A DNA stretch of 64,000 bases. Origin: Acidobacteriota bacterium. Its GTDB lineage: Bacteria; Acidobacteriota; Vicinamibacteria; Vicinamibacterales; CAVVIG01. Position numbers and translations under genes: made by a program. Below the pieces are notes generated by a model, which did no database searches, was not told the DNA's origin, and saw nothing but the letters and a program-made list of their open reading frames with translations. Shown piece after piece: positions 55,972 to 64,000 of this stretch. The stretch's first letter is position 1, and the number at the start of each line of letters is the position of its first letter. Location of the stretch: positions 218-64,217 of the forward strand of contig JAFDVO010000041.1 in NCBI GenBank assembly GCA_018268955.1, in the 5' to 3' direction.

Positions 55972-56639
55972 TCCGAGCCGTCGTATTCGACTTCGATGGT
56001 GTGCTCGCCAACAGCGAGCCGCTCCACTACCGCGGCTATCGCGACGTGCTCGCGCCTCGCGGCATCACGCTGACCGAGCGCGCCTACTACGCCAACTACC
56101 TTGGCTACGACGACATCGGCGCGTTCAAGGCGATCGGCTTCGACATGGGTGCCCCGTTCAGCGAGGCTGACGTCGCGGAGCTCGTCGCGCAGAAGGCGAT
56201 CCGCCTGGAGGAGCTCGAGAAGACCGCCTCGGTCCTCTTCCCTGGCGCGCGCGAAGCGATCGAGCGCATGTCGGCCGCTGGGCCCGTGGCGATCGCGTCC
56301 GGTGCGTTGAAGGGTGAGATCCTGCGCGTGCTCGACAACGAACGGCTGCGTCCGCACTTCCCGATCGTCGTCGCCGCCGAGGACACGCCAGCGAGCAAGC
56401 CGGACCCGGCGCCCTATGCCCTTGCGGTGGACCTGCTGGCGCGGCGACACCCTGGCCTGCGCGCTGCCGAGTGCGTGGCCATCGAGGATTCGAAGTGGGG
56501 CCTCATGTCCGCGCGAGGCGCGGGCCTGCGCACCGTCGCCATCACGCACACCTACCCAGCCGCCGAGCTCGCGGACGCCGCGGATCTGGTCATCGAGCAT
56601 CTCGATCAGTTCACGCCGGAACTGCTGCGCTCGCTGTAG
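55968..56639 (+). CDS. HAD-superfamily phosphatase / beta-phosphoglucomutase-like
   Basis: A 223-residue HAD hydrolase from ATG 55968 (ATGA overlap). Motif I is VVFDFDGVLANSEPLHY (nucleophile Asp), motif II is IASGALKGE, the motif III Lys is in SKPDPAPY and motif IV acids lie in CVAIEDSKWG. The cap is of the helical C1 type. The family includes phosphoglycolate phosphatases and beta-phosphoglucomutases; the substrate is not predictable here. Confidence 0.87.
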   Translation: MIRAVVFDFDGVLANSEPLHYRGYRDVLAPRGITLTERAYYANYLGYDDIGAFKAIGFDMGAPFSEADVAELVAQKAIRLEELEKTASVLFPGAREAIERMSAAGPVAIASGALKGEILRVLDNERLRPHFPIVVAAEDTPASKPDPAPYALAVDLLARRHPGLRAAECVAIEDSKWGLMSARGAGLRTVAITHTYPAAELADAADLVIEHLDQFTPELLRSL

Positions 56640-56998
56640 GGGAGGCCTAGAGGGCTGGGAACGGCGGGAAGGCCGGGAAGGCCAGGAGAGCTGGCGGGGC
56701 TACCGGTTCAAACCTCCCCCCTCCGCACGCGTTGTGAACGCGCCTTCGGCGCTGTGCTCCGGCGGGCAAGCCGGCCCCTGTCCTCCGTCGTCCGTCTTCC
56801 GTCCGAGTCCCGAGCCCCGAGTCCCCAGTCCCGAGTCGCCAACCTCCGCCCTCGTCCCCGTATTCAGCCATCCGTCACAGACGGTTTCTTGGAGCCGTGA
56901 CGAACGACAGGGACGAGCGTTCGTCCCAGTGACGAGTAGCGGGTTGCACCTTCGATACTCGGCGCATGCACGACTTTCCCCGACGGAGGATGTCAGAC
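56640..56998. repeat. Intergenic region with 9-bp and 7-bp repeat arrays
   Basis: A 359-nt gap without a gene. At 56666-56692 there are two exact GGGAAGGCC units and a related AGGAGAGCT. At 56805-56840 there are about five GAGTCCC-like heptamers, partly of 6 or 8 bp. A small GC hairpin, CCGGCGGGCAAGCCGG, lies near 56759-56774. GGAGG at 56985-56989 is the Shine-Dalgarno for the next gene. No clear promoter was found. Confidence 0.8.
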
Positions 56999-59900
56999 AT
57001 GCGACTCATGAAGGCGGCTCTCGCGCTGCTCGTCACGCTGTGCATCGGCGGCCTCGCCCACGCGCAGAGCACGACCGGAACGATCCGAGGCCACGTCAGC
57101 GATGCACAGGGGCTCGCACTGCCGGGAGTGACCGTCAGCGTCAGCTCACCGAACCTGCAAGGCACCCGAACTGCCGTCAGCGCGGACAATGGTGATTACG
57201 TCCTGACGCTCCTGCCCTCCGGCACGTACACCGTGCGATTCGACATCGGCGGGTTCGAAACGGTCTCCCGCACGGTCAGCCTGGCACCCACGCAGGATCT
57301 CCCGCTCGACGTGAGCCTCGGTCCAGCGGCGGTGTCAGAGGAGCTCACGATCGTCGGACGTCGGGCGGATGTCCTCACGCAGACGGCGCAGGTCGCCACG
57401 AACTTCAAGCAGGACCTCATCGAATCACTCCCCACCAATCGCGACATCAACGCCTACCTGCTCCTGGCACCGGCCGTCCATCCGACGGGCCCGAACGGCG
57501 GGTACTCAATCGCGGGGTCCGCGTCGTACGAAAGCCTGTTTCTCGTGAATGGTGTGACCGTGAACGAGAACCTGCGGGGGCAGGCCAACGACCTCTACAT
57601 CGAGGACGCCATCCAGGAGACGACCGTCGCGACCGCCGGCATCTCGGCGGAGTACGGGCGGTTCAGCGGCGGGGTCGTGAACGTCGTCACGAAATCGGGC
57701 GGGAACACCTTCTCGGGGTCGTTTCGTGAGTCATTGTTCAACGACGGCTGGCGGACGCTGACGCCGTTCGAGGAGCGCGCCATTGCACGGGACCCCGCGC
57801 ACCGCGAGCTGCGGGTCGACAAGGTGGTGCCGACACACGAGTACACCTTCGGCGGCCCCATCATGAAGGACCGGCTCTGGTTCTTCACGGCGGGGCGCAT
57901 CCAGACGCAGTCGGAGGGTCGCACGCTGGTCGGCACGAACCTGCCTTACACCTACAAGCGCCCCACGCAGCGCTACGAGGGCAAGGGCACGTTCTCGCTG
58001 ACGTCGAGCCACCGGTTCCAGGGGACCTTCTCGAAGATCCTCGACGAGCAGCAGAACAACACGTTCAACACGTCCGTGTCGTCGGACCTGGCGAGCCTGA
58101 ATACCAGGAAGACGCCGCAGGACCTCGCGGTCGTCAACTACAACGGCGTGCTCGGGAGCCGGTTCTTCGTGGAGGCGCTGTTCTCGCAGCGCCACTTCAC
58201 GTTCGAGGGGGACGGCGCGAACTCGACCGATCTCGTCAACGGCACGCTGATGATCGACAACTCACAGGGGTACCGGTTCTGGTCCGCCACATTCTGCGGC
58301 GTCTGCGACCCGACGAAGCGCGACAACATCGACCTCTACGGCAAGGCGACGTACTTCCTCGCACCGGAGCGGGGCGGCTCTCACACCCTGACGTTCGGCA
58401 TGGACGCGTTCAACGACAAGATCTTCGCAAACAACCACCAGTCAGGCAGTGACTACCGCATCTACAACACGGGGACGATCATCCGCGGCACGGGTGAGAG
58501 CGCCGTCATATATCCGGTGTCGCTCGGCGACGGATCCACCTTCATCCAGTGGAACCCGATTCCGTTGAACAGCAAGGGTTCCAACTTCCGTACCTACTCG
58601 ACGTTCGTGAACGACAGCTGGCGTGTGAGCAGCCGGGTCACGGCCAACCTTGGCGTTCGATGGGACAAGAACCGCGGCCGCGACCAGCAGGGCTCGCTGG
58701 TCGCCAACGACAGCGCCTTCAGCCCGCGGCTCGGTGTCGTCGTCGATCCGCGCGGCGATCAGAAGTGGTCCGTGACCGCGAGCTTCGCGCAATACGTGGC
58801 AGCGCTCAACAACGCGATTGGAGACTCGGCATCGGGTGCCGGCAACCCCCAGACGTTCCGGTTCGCGTACCGTGGACCAGACATCAACGCCGACCAGAAT
58901 GGGGCGCTTACACCGACGCCGCAAGCGATCCGGCAGATCTTCGACTGGTACTTTGCGAACGGCGCAGACCGCCTGCCGTACCTGTCACAGCCCACCATTC
59001 CCGGGGTGACGCCGCAGATCCGCGGAAACCTCAAATCGCCGAACGTGCTCGAGTATGCGGCCGGCGTGAACAGGCAGTTCGGTGCCCGCGCGGCCCTGCG
59101 CGCCGACTTCGTGTATCGGCGCTATCGCGACTTCTACGCGCAGCGCACGGACACGGGCACGGGGCGGGTGACCAACGCACTCGGACAGAGCTTCGACCTG
59201 ACGCTCGTGGAGAACACGAATGCGCTGAAGCGTCGCTACAAGGGGATTACGGCGCAGGGCACCTATCGGTTTGGCGCGCGGACCGACGTCGGCGGCACCT
59301 ACACCCTCTCGCGGACGTGGGGCAACGACAACGGCGAGAACGTCGTCTCCGGCCCGGTGCCGTCCGGGCTGCTCAGCTATCCTGAGTACGCCCAGCCGTC
59401 GTGGGGCTATCCCGAAGGTGACCTCCAGGTCGATCAGCGCCATCGGGCGCGTTTGTGGGTGAACATCGGCGTGCCGCGCATGCGGAACCTCACCCTCAGC
59501 CTCCTGCAGACGCTCGAGAGTGGCGTGCCGTTCGGACCGAACAACATCAACGCGGCGAACTTCAACGGCATCGACCCGCGTCCGTACGTCGTCAACCCTG
59601 GCTACCTGACCCCGCCCGACGGCGCATCGACCGCCTACTTCTACACGGTTGATTGCTCAACCGTACCGGCAGCCGTAACGGCCGCGGGGTTCGGCTGTAC
59701 GAGTGGACGCTCCCGTGATGCGTTCCGCACGGTCGGCCAGAAGCGCACGGACCTCGGCATCAACTACACCTTCCGCATGCCTGCCACGAAGTCGCTCGAG
59801 TTCTTCGCCCACGCAGATGTGATCAACCTGTTCGATCAGTCACAGCTGTGCGGCTGCGGCGGCACGGTGTTCGGCAACTCGAACGCACACGGCGGCGGCG

Positions 59901-60097
59901 TCAGCCAGACGCGCATCGACCAGACCGTCCGCACCGCCGTCTCACATCCAGCGCTCTACGCCCCGTTCAATCCGTTCACGACAACACCGGTGCAGGGGGT
60001 GAACTGGAACTACGGCCCGAACTTCGGGACCGCGCTGAACCGCTTCGCCTACACCACGCCGCGCACGTTCAGGGTGAACGTCGGGGTCAGGTTCTAG
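56999..60097 (+). CDS. Oar-like TonB-dependent receptor with carboxypeptidase-regulatory domain
   Basis: Outer-membrane protein of 1032 residues. ATG 56999 is chosen because GGAGG ends 9 nt upstream, whereas the earlier ATG at 56990 abuts it. The signal peptide is LMKAALALLVTLCIGGLAHAQ. A CarboxypepD_reg domain follows (about 25-110: GTIRGHVSDAQGLALPGVTVSV, SGTYTVRFDIGGFETVSR), then a plug (about 125-240, with VNGVTVNEN and SAEYGRFSGGVVNVVTKSGGN) and a long barrel ending in aromatic Phe (NVGVRF). Such Oar-type proteins, abundant in Acidobacteriota, take up large ligands or act in secretion. The ligand is unknown and no TonB/ExbBD is nearby. Confidence 0.92.
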   Translation: MRLMKAALALLVTLCIGGLAHAQSTTGTIRGHVSDAQGLALPGVTVSVSSPNLQGTRTAVSADNGDYVLTLLPSGTYTVRFDIGGFETVSRTVSLAPTQDLPLDVSLGPAAVSEELTIVGRRADVLTQTAQVATNFKQDLIESLPTNRDINAYLLLAPAVHPTGPNGGYSIAGSASYESLFLVNGVTVNENLRGQANDLYIEDAIQETTVATAGISAEYGRFSGGVVNVVTKSGGNTFSGSFRESLFNDGWRTLTPFEERAIARDPAHRELRVDKVVPTHEYTFGGPIMKDRLWFFTAGRIQTQSEGRTLVGTNLPYTYKRPTQRYEGKGTFSLTSSHRFQGTFSKILDEQQNNTFNTSVSSDLASLNTRKTPQDLAVVNYNGVLGSRFFVEALFSQRHFTFEGDGANSTDLVNGTLMIDNSQGYRFWSATFCGVCDPTKRDNIDLYGKATYFLAPERGGSHTLTFGMDAFNDKIFANNHQSGSDYRIYNTGTIIRGTGESAVIYPVSLGDGSTFIQWNPIPLNSKGSNFRTYSTFVNDSWRVSSRVTANLGVRWDKNRGRDQQGSLVANDSAFSPRLGVVVDPRGDQKWSVTASFAQYVAALNNAIGDSASGAGNPQTFRFAYRGPDINADQNGALTPTPQAIRQIFDWYFANGADRLPYLSQPTIPGVTPQIRGNLKSPNVLEYAAGVNRQFGARAALRADFVYRRYRDFYAQRTDTGTGRVTNALGQSFDLTLVENTNALKRRYKGITAQGTYRFGARTDVGGTYTLSRTWGNDNGENVVSGPVPSGLLSYPEYAQPSWGYPEGDLQVDQRHRARLWVNIGVPRMRNLTLSLLQTLESGVPFGPNNINAANFNGIDPRPYVVNPGYLTPPDGASTAYFYTVDCSTVPAAVTAAGFGCTSGRSRDAFRTVGQKRTDLGINYTFRMPATKSLEFFAHADVINLFDQSQLCGCGGTVFGNSNAHGGGVSQTRIDQTVRTAVSHPALYAPFNPFTTTPVQGVNWNYGPNFGTALNRFAYTTPRTFRVNVGVRF

Positions 60098-60143
60098 GAA
60101 GAGGCCGTGAGAGACAGGAGGGTCGGAACGGCCTGGAACAGTT

Positions 60144-60179
60144 CCTGGCCCTCCTGGCTCTCCTGGCTCTCCTGCCTTC
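60144..60179. repeat. 9-bp tandem array CCTGGCTCT
   Basis: About four units (CCTGGCCCT, CCTGGCTCT, CCTGGCTCT, CCTGCCTTC) in the 148-nt gap after the TonB receptor. Its reverse complement matches the GGGAAGGCC/AGGAGAGC arrays near 56666 and 2494. A GGAAC-A-GTTCC palindrome (60135-60145) abuts it. Confidence 0.88.
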
Positions 60180-60233
60180 CGGGCGTTCCCTTCCTGGCCT
60201 TCCTGCCCAGCCCGCCGCCCTGCCCCTCTGCGC

Positions 60234-60239
60234 TATGCT
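60234..60239 (+). promoter_or_regulatory. -10 box positioned for a leaderless mRNA
   Basis: TATGCT ends exactly 6 nt before the GTG start at 60246, placing the predicted transcription start on the start codon. No Shine-Dalgarno. Confidence 0.48.
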
Positions 60240-60245
60240 AACGAC

Positions 60246-61148
60246 GTGATTGACGAGGCGCTGGTCCGGGAGTTCACGTCGATGGTCCACAGTCCGGACC
60301 CGGATCTCGCCGGGCCCGCCCTGGTGATGGCGCGACTGGGCTACCCGCACCTGGATGCCGAAGCCTACGTGGCGCGGCTCGACGCCCTCGGACGCGAGGC
60401 CCTCACCCGCGTGTCTGCCGCCACCACCACGACCCACGAGATCCCACCGCATGTGGACCCGCTCGTCTTCGCACGCGTCGCCGCCTTGAACGAGTTCCTG
60501 TTCGAGGACGAGCGGTTCACCGGGAACGACAAGCAGTACGACGACCCTCGCAACAGCTTCCTCAACGAAGTGCTCGACCGGCGCACAGGCATTCCAATCA
60601 CGCTCGCACTCGTGTACATGGAGGTCGCACGCCGCGCCGGCCTCGATCTGGAGGGGGTCAACTTCCCGGGGCACTTCCTCGTACGCCATCGGGGCGTGCA
60701 GGGCACGTCGTATTCACGAGACCTGCTGATCGACGCGCATCACGCCGGCGCGATCCTGAGCGAGGCCATGTGCCGTGATCTGCTGGCCCGGCACACCGGC
60801 AAGGACGTGCTGTGGGAGCCGGACCTGCTCGCACACGCGACGAAGGTGCAGATCCTCACGCGCATGCTCCTGAACCTGAAGCGTGCGTACGTTCGGCTCT
60901 ATTCGTTTGCGCAGGCGCGGGAGGTCACCGAGCTGCTGCTGGCACTGAACCCGTCAGCGGCGACAGAACTGCGGGACCGTGGCCTGCTCGCCTACCACCT
61001 GAACGACCTGCCGTCGGCGCTTCGCGACCTGCAGACCTATCTCGAACGCTCGAAGGGCGCGGAGCTCGACGAGGACGAGCGGGCCGAACACGCCCGCATC
61101 TGGGAGCACGTCAAGACGCTGCGCCGCCGCGTCGCCGCCCTCAACTGA
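60246..61148 (+). CDS. SirB1/transglutaminase-like protein with TPR-like C-terminus
   Basis: A 300-residue soluble protein. The N-terminal two-thirds match the SirB1 (YchA) group: LNEFLFEDERFTGNDKQYDDPRNSFLNEVLDRRTGIPITLALVYMEVARRAGLDLEGVNFPGHFLVRH. The transglutaminase-like Cys is not obvious, so it may not be a protease. The last about 90 residues form helical pairs like TPRs. Function is unknown in most bacteria. Start is GTG 60246. Convergent with the M20 peptidase gene. Confidence 0.83.
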   Translation: MIDEALVREFTSMVHSPDPDLAGPALVMARLGYPHLDAEAYVARLDALGREALTRVSAATTTTHEIPPHVDPLVFARVAALNEFLFEDERFTGNDKQYDDPRNSFLNEVLDRRTGIPITLALVYMEVARRAGLDLEGVNFPGHFLVRHRGVQGTSYSRDLLIDAHHAGAILSEAMCRDLLARHTGKDVLWEPDLLAHATKVQILTRMLLNLKRAYVRLYSFAQAREVTELLLALNPSAATELRDRGLLAYHLNDLPSALRDLQTYLERSKGAELDEDERAEHARIWEHVKTLRRRVAALN

Positions 61149-61255
61149 GCGGCCACGGAGCACACGAAGCCACACTGTCTCCGACGACGGCGGCTCCGTG
61201 ACCTTCGCACACGGCGCGATTCGCGATCAGCACTCCGCAATGAGCGATCAGCACT

Positions 61256-61310
61256 CGCGATTAGCGATTAGCATTTAGCGATTAGCGTTTAGCATTTACC
61301 GATTAGCGTT
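61256..61310. repeat. Heptamer tandem array AGCGATT
   Basis: Eight consecutive 7-bp units (CGCGATT, AGCGATT, AGCATTT, AGCGATT, AGCGTTT, AGCATTT, ACCGATT, AGCGTT) run up to the stop codon of the M20 gene. Diverged copies extend left to about 61215. It is the same unit as at 2542-2604, and again lies between convergent genes. Confidence 0.92.
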
Positions 61311-62680
61311 CACCTGATCTTCCCGATCTCCTCATACAGGATCGCCGACGAGATGATGCCGCTCTGGAAGTTGCCGCAGTCGAGCTTCTCGTTGGGTGCG
61401 TGCGCGTTCTCGTCGGGCAGGCCCACACCGAACAGCACCGAGGGGAGCCCGAGTTCCTCCTGGAACGTGGCAACGACCGGGATCGAGCCCCCTTCGCGCG
61501 TGAAGACCGGCGCCCGGCCGAAGCCCTGCTCGATTGCGCGGCCCGCCGCCTGGATGTACTTGTTGTCGAAGGAGGCCATCCACGGCTTGCCGCCGTGCAT
61601 GCGGGTGACCTTCACTTCCACCGTCTTCGGCGCGATCTTCGCGAGGTAGTCCTCGAACAGCTTCGCGATCTTGTCCGGGTCCTGGTTGGGCACCAGCCGC
61701 ATGCTGACCTTTGCCATGGCGACGGCCGGCAGCACCGTCTTCGCGCCTTCACCGGTGAACCCGGAGAGCAGCCCGTTCACCTCGAAGGTCGGGCGGGCCC
61801 ACGTCCGCTCCAGCGTCGTGTAGCCCGGCTCCCCGTGCACCTTGGGGATGCCGAAGTCCTTGCGGTACTGCTTCTCGTTGAACGGCAGCGTGGCCCACGC
61901 CTTCCGCTCCTCGTCCTGCAACGGCACCACATCGTCATAGAAACCGGCAATCTTGATGTTGCCGCTGCGGTCCTTGCACTGCGCGAGCATCTGCGCGAGC
62001 ACCATGGCCGGATTGGCCACGGCGCCGCCGAAGACACCTGAGTGGAGATCGGTGCTGCTGCCGCGCAGGTCGATCTGGAAGTACACCAGGCCGCGGAGTC
62101 CGTAGCAGATCGAGGGCACGCCGCGCGCGAACATGGCCGAGTCCGAGATGACCACGACATCCGCCGCGAGCTTCTCCCGGTTGGCCTTCACGAAGTTGTC
62201 GAGGTTGACGCTGCCGACCTCCTCTTCGCCCTCGAGGATGATCTTGATGTTCACCGGCAGGCGGCCGTTCTGCTTGATGTGCGCCTCGATCGCCTTGAGG
62301 TGCATGAAGACCTGCCCCTTGTCGTCCGCGGCGCCGCGCGCGTAGATCTCGCCGTCGCGCACCGTCGCCTCGAACGGCGGCGTCGTCCAGAGGTCCAGCG
62401 GGTCGACCGGCTGCACGTCGTAGTGGCCGTAGAAGAGGATCGTCGGCGCGCCCTCTGCACCCTTCCATTCGCCGTAGACGACCGGGTTGCCAGGCGTCTC
62501 TATCAGCTCGACCCCCTGGAGCCCCACCCGCCGCATCTCGTCCGCGCACCACTCGGCGCACCGGCGCACATCGGGTGCATGCTCGGGCAGCGCGCTGATG
62601 CTCGGGATCGCGAGCAGCGCCTTCAGTTCGTCGAGGTAGCGTTCGCGATTGACGTTGATGAAGTCGATGACGTTGTTCAT
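61310..62680 (-). CDS. M20-family metallodipeptidase
   Basis: A 456-residue zinc peptidase of the M20A dipeptidase group (CNDP/DapE-like). Metal-site motifs: FYGHYDVQPVD (His and Asp), ARGAADDKGQ (bridging Asp), EGEEEVGS (general-base Glu pair) and the late His in DENAHAPNEKL. A dimerisation/lid domain occupies about 200-330. ATG 62680 is chosen (MNNVIDFI); the longer open frame upstream is not family-like. No signal peptide, so cytoplasmic. It may work on small peptides taken up or made during turnover. The downstream side carries the AGCGATT array. Confidence 0.93.
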   Translation of the reverse strand: MNNVIDFINVNRERYLDELKALLAIPSISALPEHAPDVRRCAEWCADEMRRVGLQGVELIETPGNPVVYGEWKGAEGAPTILFYGHYDVQPVDPLDLWTTPPFEATVRDGEIYARGAADDKGQVFMHLKAIEAHIKQNGRLPVNIKIILEGEEEVGSVNLDNFVKANREKLAADVVVISDSAMFARGVPSICYGLRGLVYFQIDLRGSSTDLHSGVFGGAVANPAMVLAQMLAQCKDRSGNIKIAGFYDDVVPLQDEERKAWATLPFNEKQYRKDFGIPKVHGEPGYTTLERTWARPTFEVNGLLSGFTGEGAKTVLPAVAMAKVSMRLVPNQDPDKIAKLFEDYLAKIAPKTVEVKVTRMHGGKPWMASFDNKYIQAAGRAIEQGFGRAPVFTREGGSIPVVATFQEELGLPSVLFGVGLPDENAHAPNEKLDCGNFQSGIISSAILYEEIGKIR

Positions 62681-62708
62681 GGCGTGGGAGCACTCCTCGC
62701 GAGGGCGG

Positions 62709-63515
62709 TCAGCGGGACGACCACTGGTCGGCGTCGACCTCGGCCCTGCCCTCTCGTCTGAGCTTGTCGAGATGCGCGCGCACGGTCTCGTGCGCGGCCG
62801 GCATGAGCGCCGGATCCAACCCATCATAGATGGATTCGGCGATGGCCTGCACGGTGCTGAATCCGGCGGCGAGCGCCGCCAGCACCTGTGTCTCACGCAC
62901 GTGCCTGTGCTCGATCACCCGGCTGAGCACGCGTTGTGGATCTTCGATGGCCGGGCCGTGCGCCGGCAGCAGCAAGCGAGGCCGCAGCGCACGCACCCGT
63001 TCGAGTGAGGCGAGGTACTCGCGCAGGTCTCCGCCCCGGCTTGCATGGATCACCACGCTCCCTCGAGCCATTAGCAGATCCCCGACGAACAGCGTCCCGC
63101 TCGGTTCGTGCCAGAACGCGAGGTGATCGGGCGCGTGTCCTGGCGTGTGGATGGCGATCAGCGTGTGGCCGCCAACGTCAACCGCTTCCTCGTCCCGAAG
63201 CGCCTGCCAGGCAAGGCCGAATCGGCGATCGAAGTCCTCCCAGGGCAGCTTTCGGAAACACGCCTGCGGGAAGGCGTCGAGCAGGCGTGGCGCACCCGAG
63301 GCGTGATCGGTGTGTCCGTGGGTCACGAGGACCTGCTCCAGCCTCGCGCGGCGCGTCCGCAGTTCTGAGCCAATCAGCGAGAGATGTTCCGGGTGCCCTT
63401 GTCCTGCGTCGATCAGCGCCGCATGACCGCCGCGACCGACGATCAGGAACGTGTTGTTCCCTTCGCCGGTCCACGGGCCAGGGTTGTGCGCGTGCAGGAC
63501 GATCGGCTCGAACAC
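62709..63515 (-). CDS. MBL-fold metallo-hydrolase (LACTB2-like)
   Basis: A 268-residue metallo-beta-lactamase-fold protein from GTG 63515, with AGGGG just upstream. Zinc motif THGHTDHASG, then IHTPGHAPDHLAF, LFVGDLLM (Asp) and LLPAHGP (His). A C-terminal winged-helix-like tail (HVRETQVLAALAAGFSTVQAIAESIY) is typical of the LACTB2/glyoxalase-II-like subgroup, some members of which are RNases or thioesterases. It lies 5 nt after the next gene upstream and 28 nt before the M20 gene, so the three are probably an operon. Confidence 0.88.
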   Translation of the reverse strand: MFEPIVLHAHNPGPWTGEGNNTFLIVGRGGHAALIDAGQGHPEHLSLIGSELRTRRARLEQVLVTHGHTDHASGAPRLLDAFPQACFRKLPWEDFDRRFGLAWQALRDEEAVDVGGHTLIAIHTPGHAPDHLAFWHEPSGTLFVGDLLMARGSVVIHASRGGDLREYLASLERVRALRPRLLLPAHGPAIEDPQRVLSRVIEHRHVRETQVLAALAAGFSTVQAIAESIYDGLDPALMPAAHETVRAHLDKLRREGRAEVDADQWSSR

Positions 63516-63520
63516 GTCCC

Positions 63521-64000
63521 CTACTTCTGTGCGGTCTGGGCCGTGCGGTGGTCCAGGAGCAACCCGACCGACGTGCGGGGCTGGAAGCCCTTGAAGTCCG
63601 CGCCGTCCTTCTCGAAGTACGTGCGGCGATCCTGCTGCCCCCTCACGAACAGGTCGAAGAAGGCGGTCGCGAAGTGGTCCAGGATGTTGTTCATCCGCAC
63701 GCTGTCCCACACCGCGTCGGCATAGTGCGTGAACGGATAGCCCTTCAGCGTGTCCGAGTACTGGTAGGTCTCGATAGGAGCCGGAATCGGCGCGCCGGCA
63801 TTGTGGTTCGCGTTCACGTAGGTCAGCAGCCAGCGTTCGGCGTTGACCGCCCCGTCGAAGATAGCCTTCGTCCCGGTCTCGTACCGCGCCACTGCGTCGG
63901 CACTCCCGGCGACGAACAGCACCGGCGTGCGAATGCCCGCGAGGCCGCGTGCGTCCCAATACCCGTTCTGCATTCCCCACGGCGCGATCGCGATGGCCGC
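63521..64000 (-). CDS. Dienelactone-hydrolase-type alpha/beta-hydrolase, N-terminus outside the window
   Basis: About 159 C-terminal residues of a COG4188-like hydrolase; the reading frame runs off the right edge (AAIAIAPWGMQNGYWD), so the ATG at 63973 is not the true start. The acid Asp lies in VAGSADAVARYE and the His in YVNANHNAG. The C-terminal helices (MNNILDHFATAFFDLFVRGQQDRRTYFE) are characteristic. The catalytic Ser would be upstream, beyond the edge. Substrate unknown. Confidence 0.8.
   Translation of the reverse strand, partial: AAIAIAPWGMQNGYWDARGLAGIRTPVLFVAGSADAVARYETGTKAIFDGAVNAERWLLTYVNANHNAGAPIPAPIETYQYSDTLKGYPFTHYADAVWDSVRMNNILDHFATAFFDLFVRGQQDRRTYFEKDGADFKGFQPRTSVGLLLDHRTAQTAQK

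Overview
The window is GC-rich bacterial chromosome, almost fully coding, with no rRNA, CRISPR array, prophage or recognisable insertion sequence. The gene set points to a diderm with meso-diaminopimelate peptidoglycan: a large Oar-like TonB-dependent receptor, beta-barrel proteins, a complete-looking dcw-type division cluster, PgeF, MurJ and a MurE with the DNPR motif. My best guess is an Acidobacteriota of the Vicinamibacteria type. That is inferred from overall gene content and style, not from a marker-gene comparison.

Layout. 1-9.1 kb: LepA (cut by the left edge), a secreted triple-RidA protein, citrate synthase, a DprE1/DprE2 pair, a processive membrane glycosyltransferase, LarB and an outer-membrane barrel. 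9.2-17.6 kb: mutS2-dnaG-rpoD, a CAU-anticodon tRNA with a strong terminator behind it, a coiled-coil/zinc-ribbon protein, PgeF and a small SpoVG-like protein. 17.7-34.6 kb (minus strand): mraZ-rsmH-ftsL-ftsI-murE-mraY-murD-ftsW-murG-murC-ftsQ-ftsA-ftsZ, then a radical SAM protein. This cluster lacks murF, murB and ddl. It is read from one near-consensus promoter that overlaps three GTGG(A/T) boxes with the spacing of a MraZ operator. 34.8-39.5 kb: a tightly overlapped five-gene glycan operon (two polyprenyl-phosphate-type GT2 enzymes, two SDR sugar-nucleotide enzymes and a DegT aminotransferase). 39.5-47.3 kb: an STN-domain protein, YqeY, MurJ, a rhomboid protease, DoxX, a cupin, a fused 2-oxoacid dehydrogenase E1 and a beta-propeller protein. 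47.4-54.2 kb: a fadN-fadA-fadE-like beta-oxidation operon with two alpha/beta-hydrolases inserted. 54.3-64 kb: small envelope proteins, a HAD phosphatase, the TonB-dependent receptor, a SirB1-like protein, an M20 dipeptidase, an MBL hydrolase and a truncated dienelactone-hydrolase-type gene.

Cross-cutting features. First, intergenic gaps repeatedly carry short tandem arrays with units of 7, 8 or 9 bp, several of them reused at two or three loci. They resemble, in form, the heptamer repeats of cyanobacteria. Second, many first-in-operon genes have a TAnnnT -10 box only 6-13 nt upstream of the start codon and no Shine-Dalgarno, which suggests leaderless or near-leaderless mRNAs. Third, operon genes are commonly coupled by ATGA, GTGA or TTGA stop/start overlaps, including two TTG starts.

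No obviously new multi-gene system is visible; most of the window is housekeeping. The best leads are the tandem-repeat families, the leaderless pattern, the MraZ operator, the DprE pair outside Actinobacteria, the missing murF, and the triple RidA protein.
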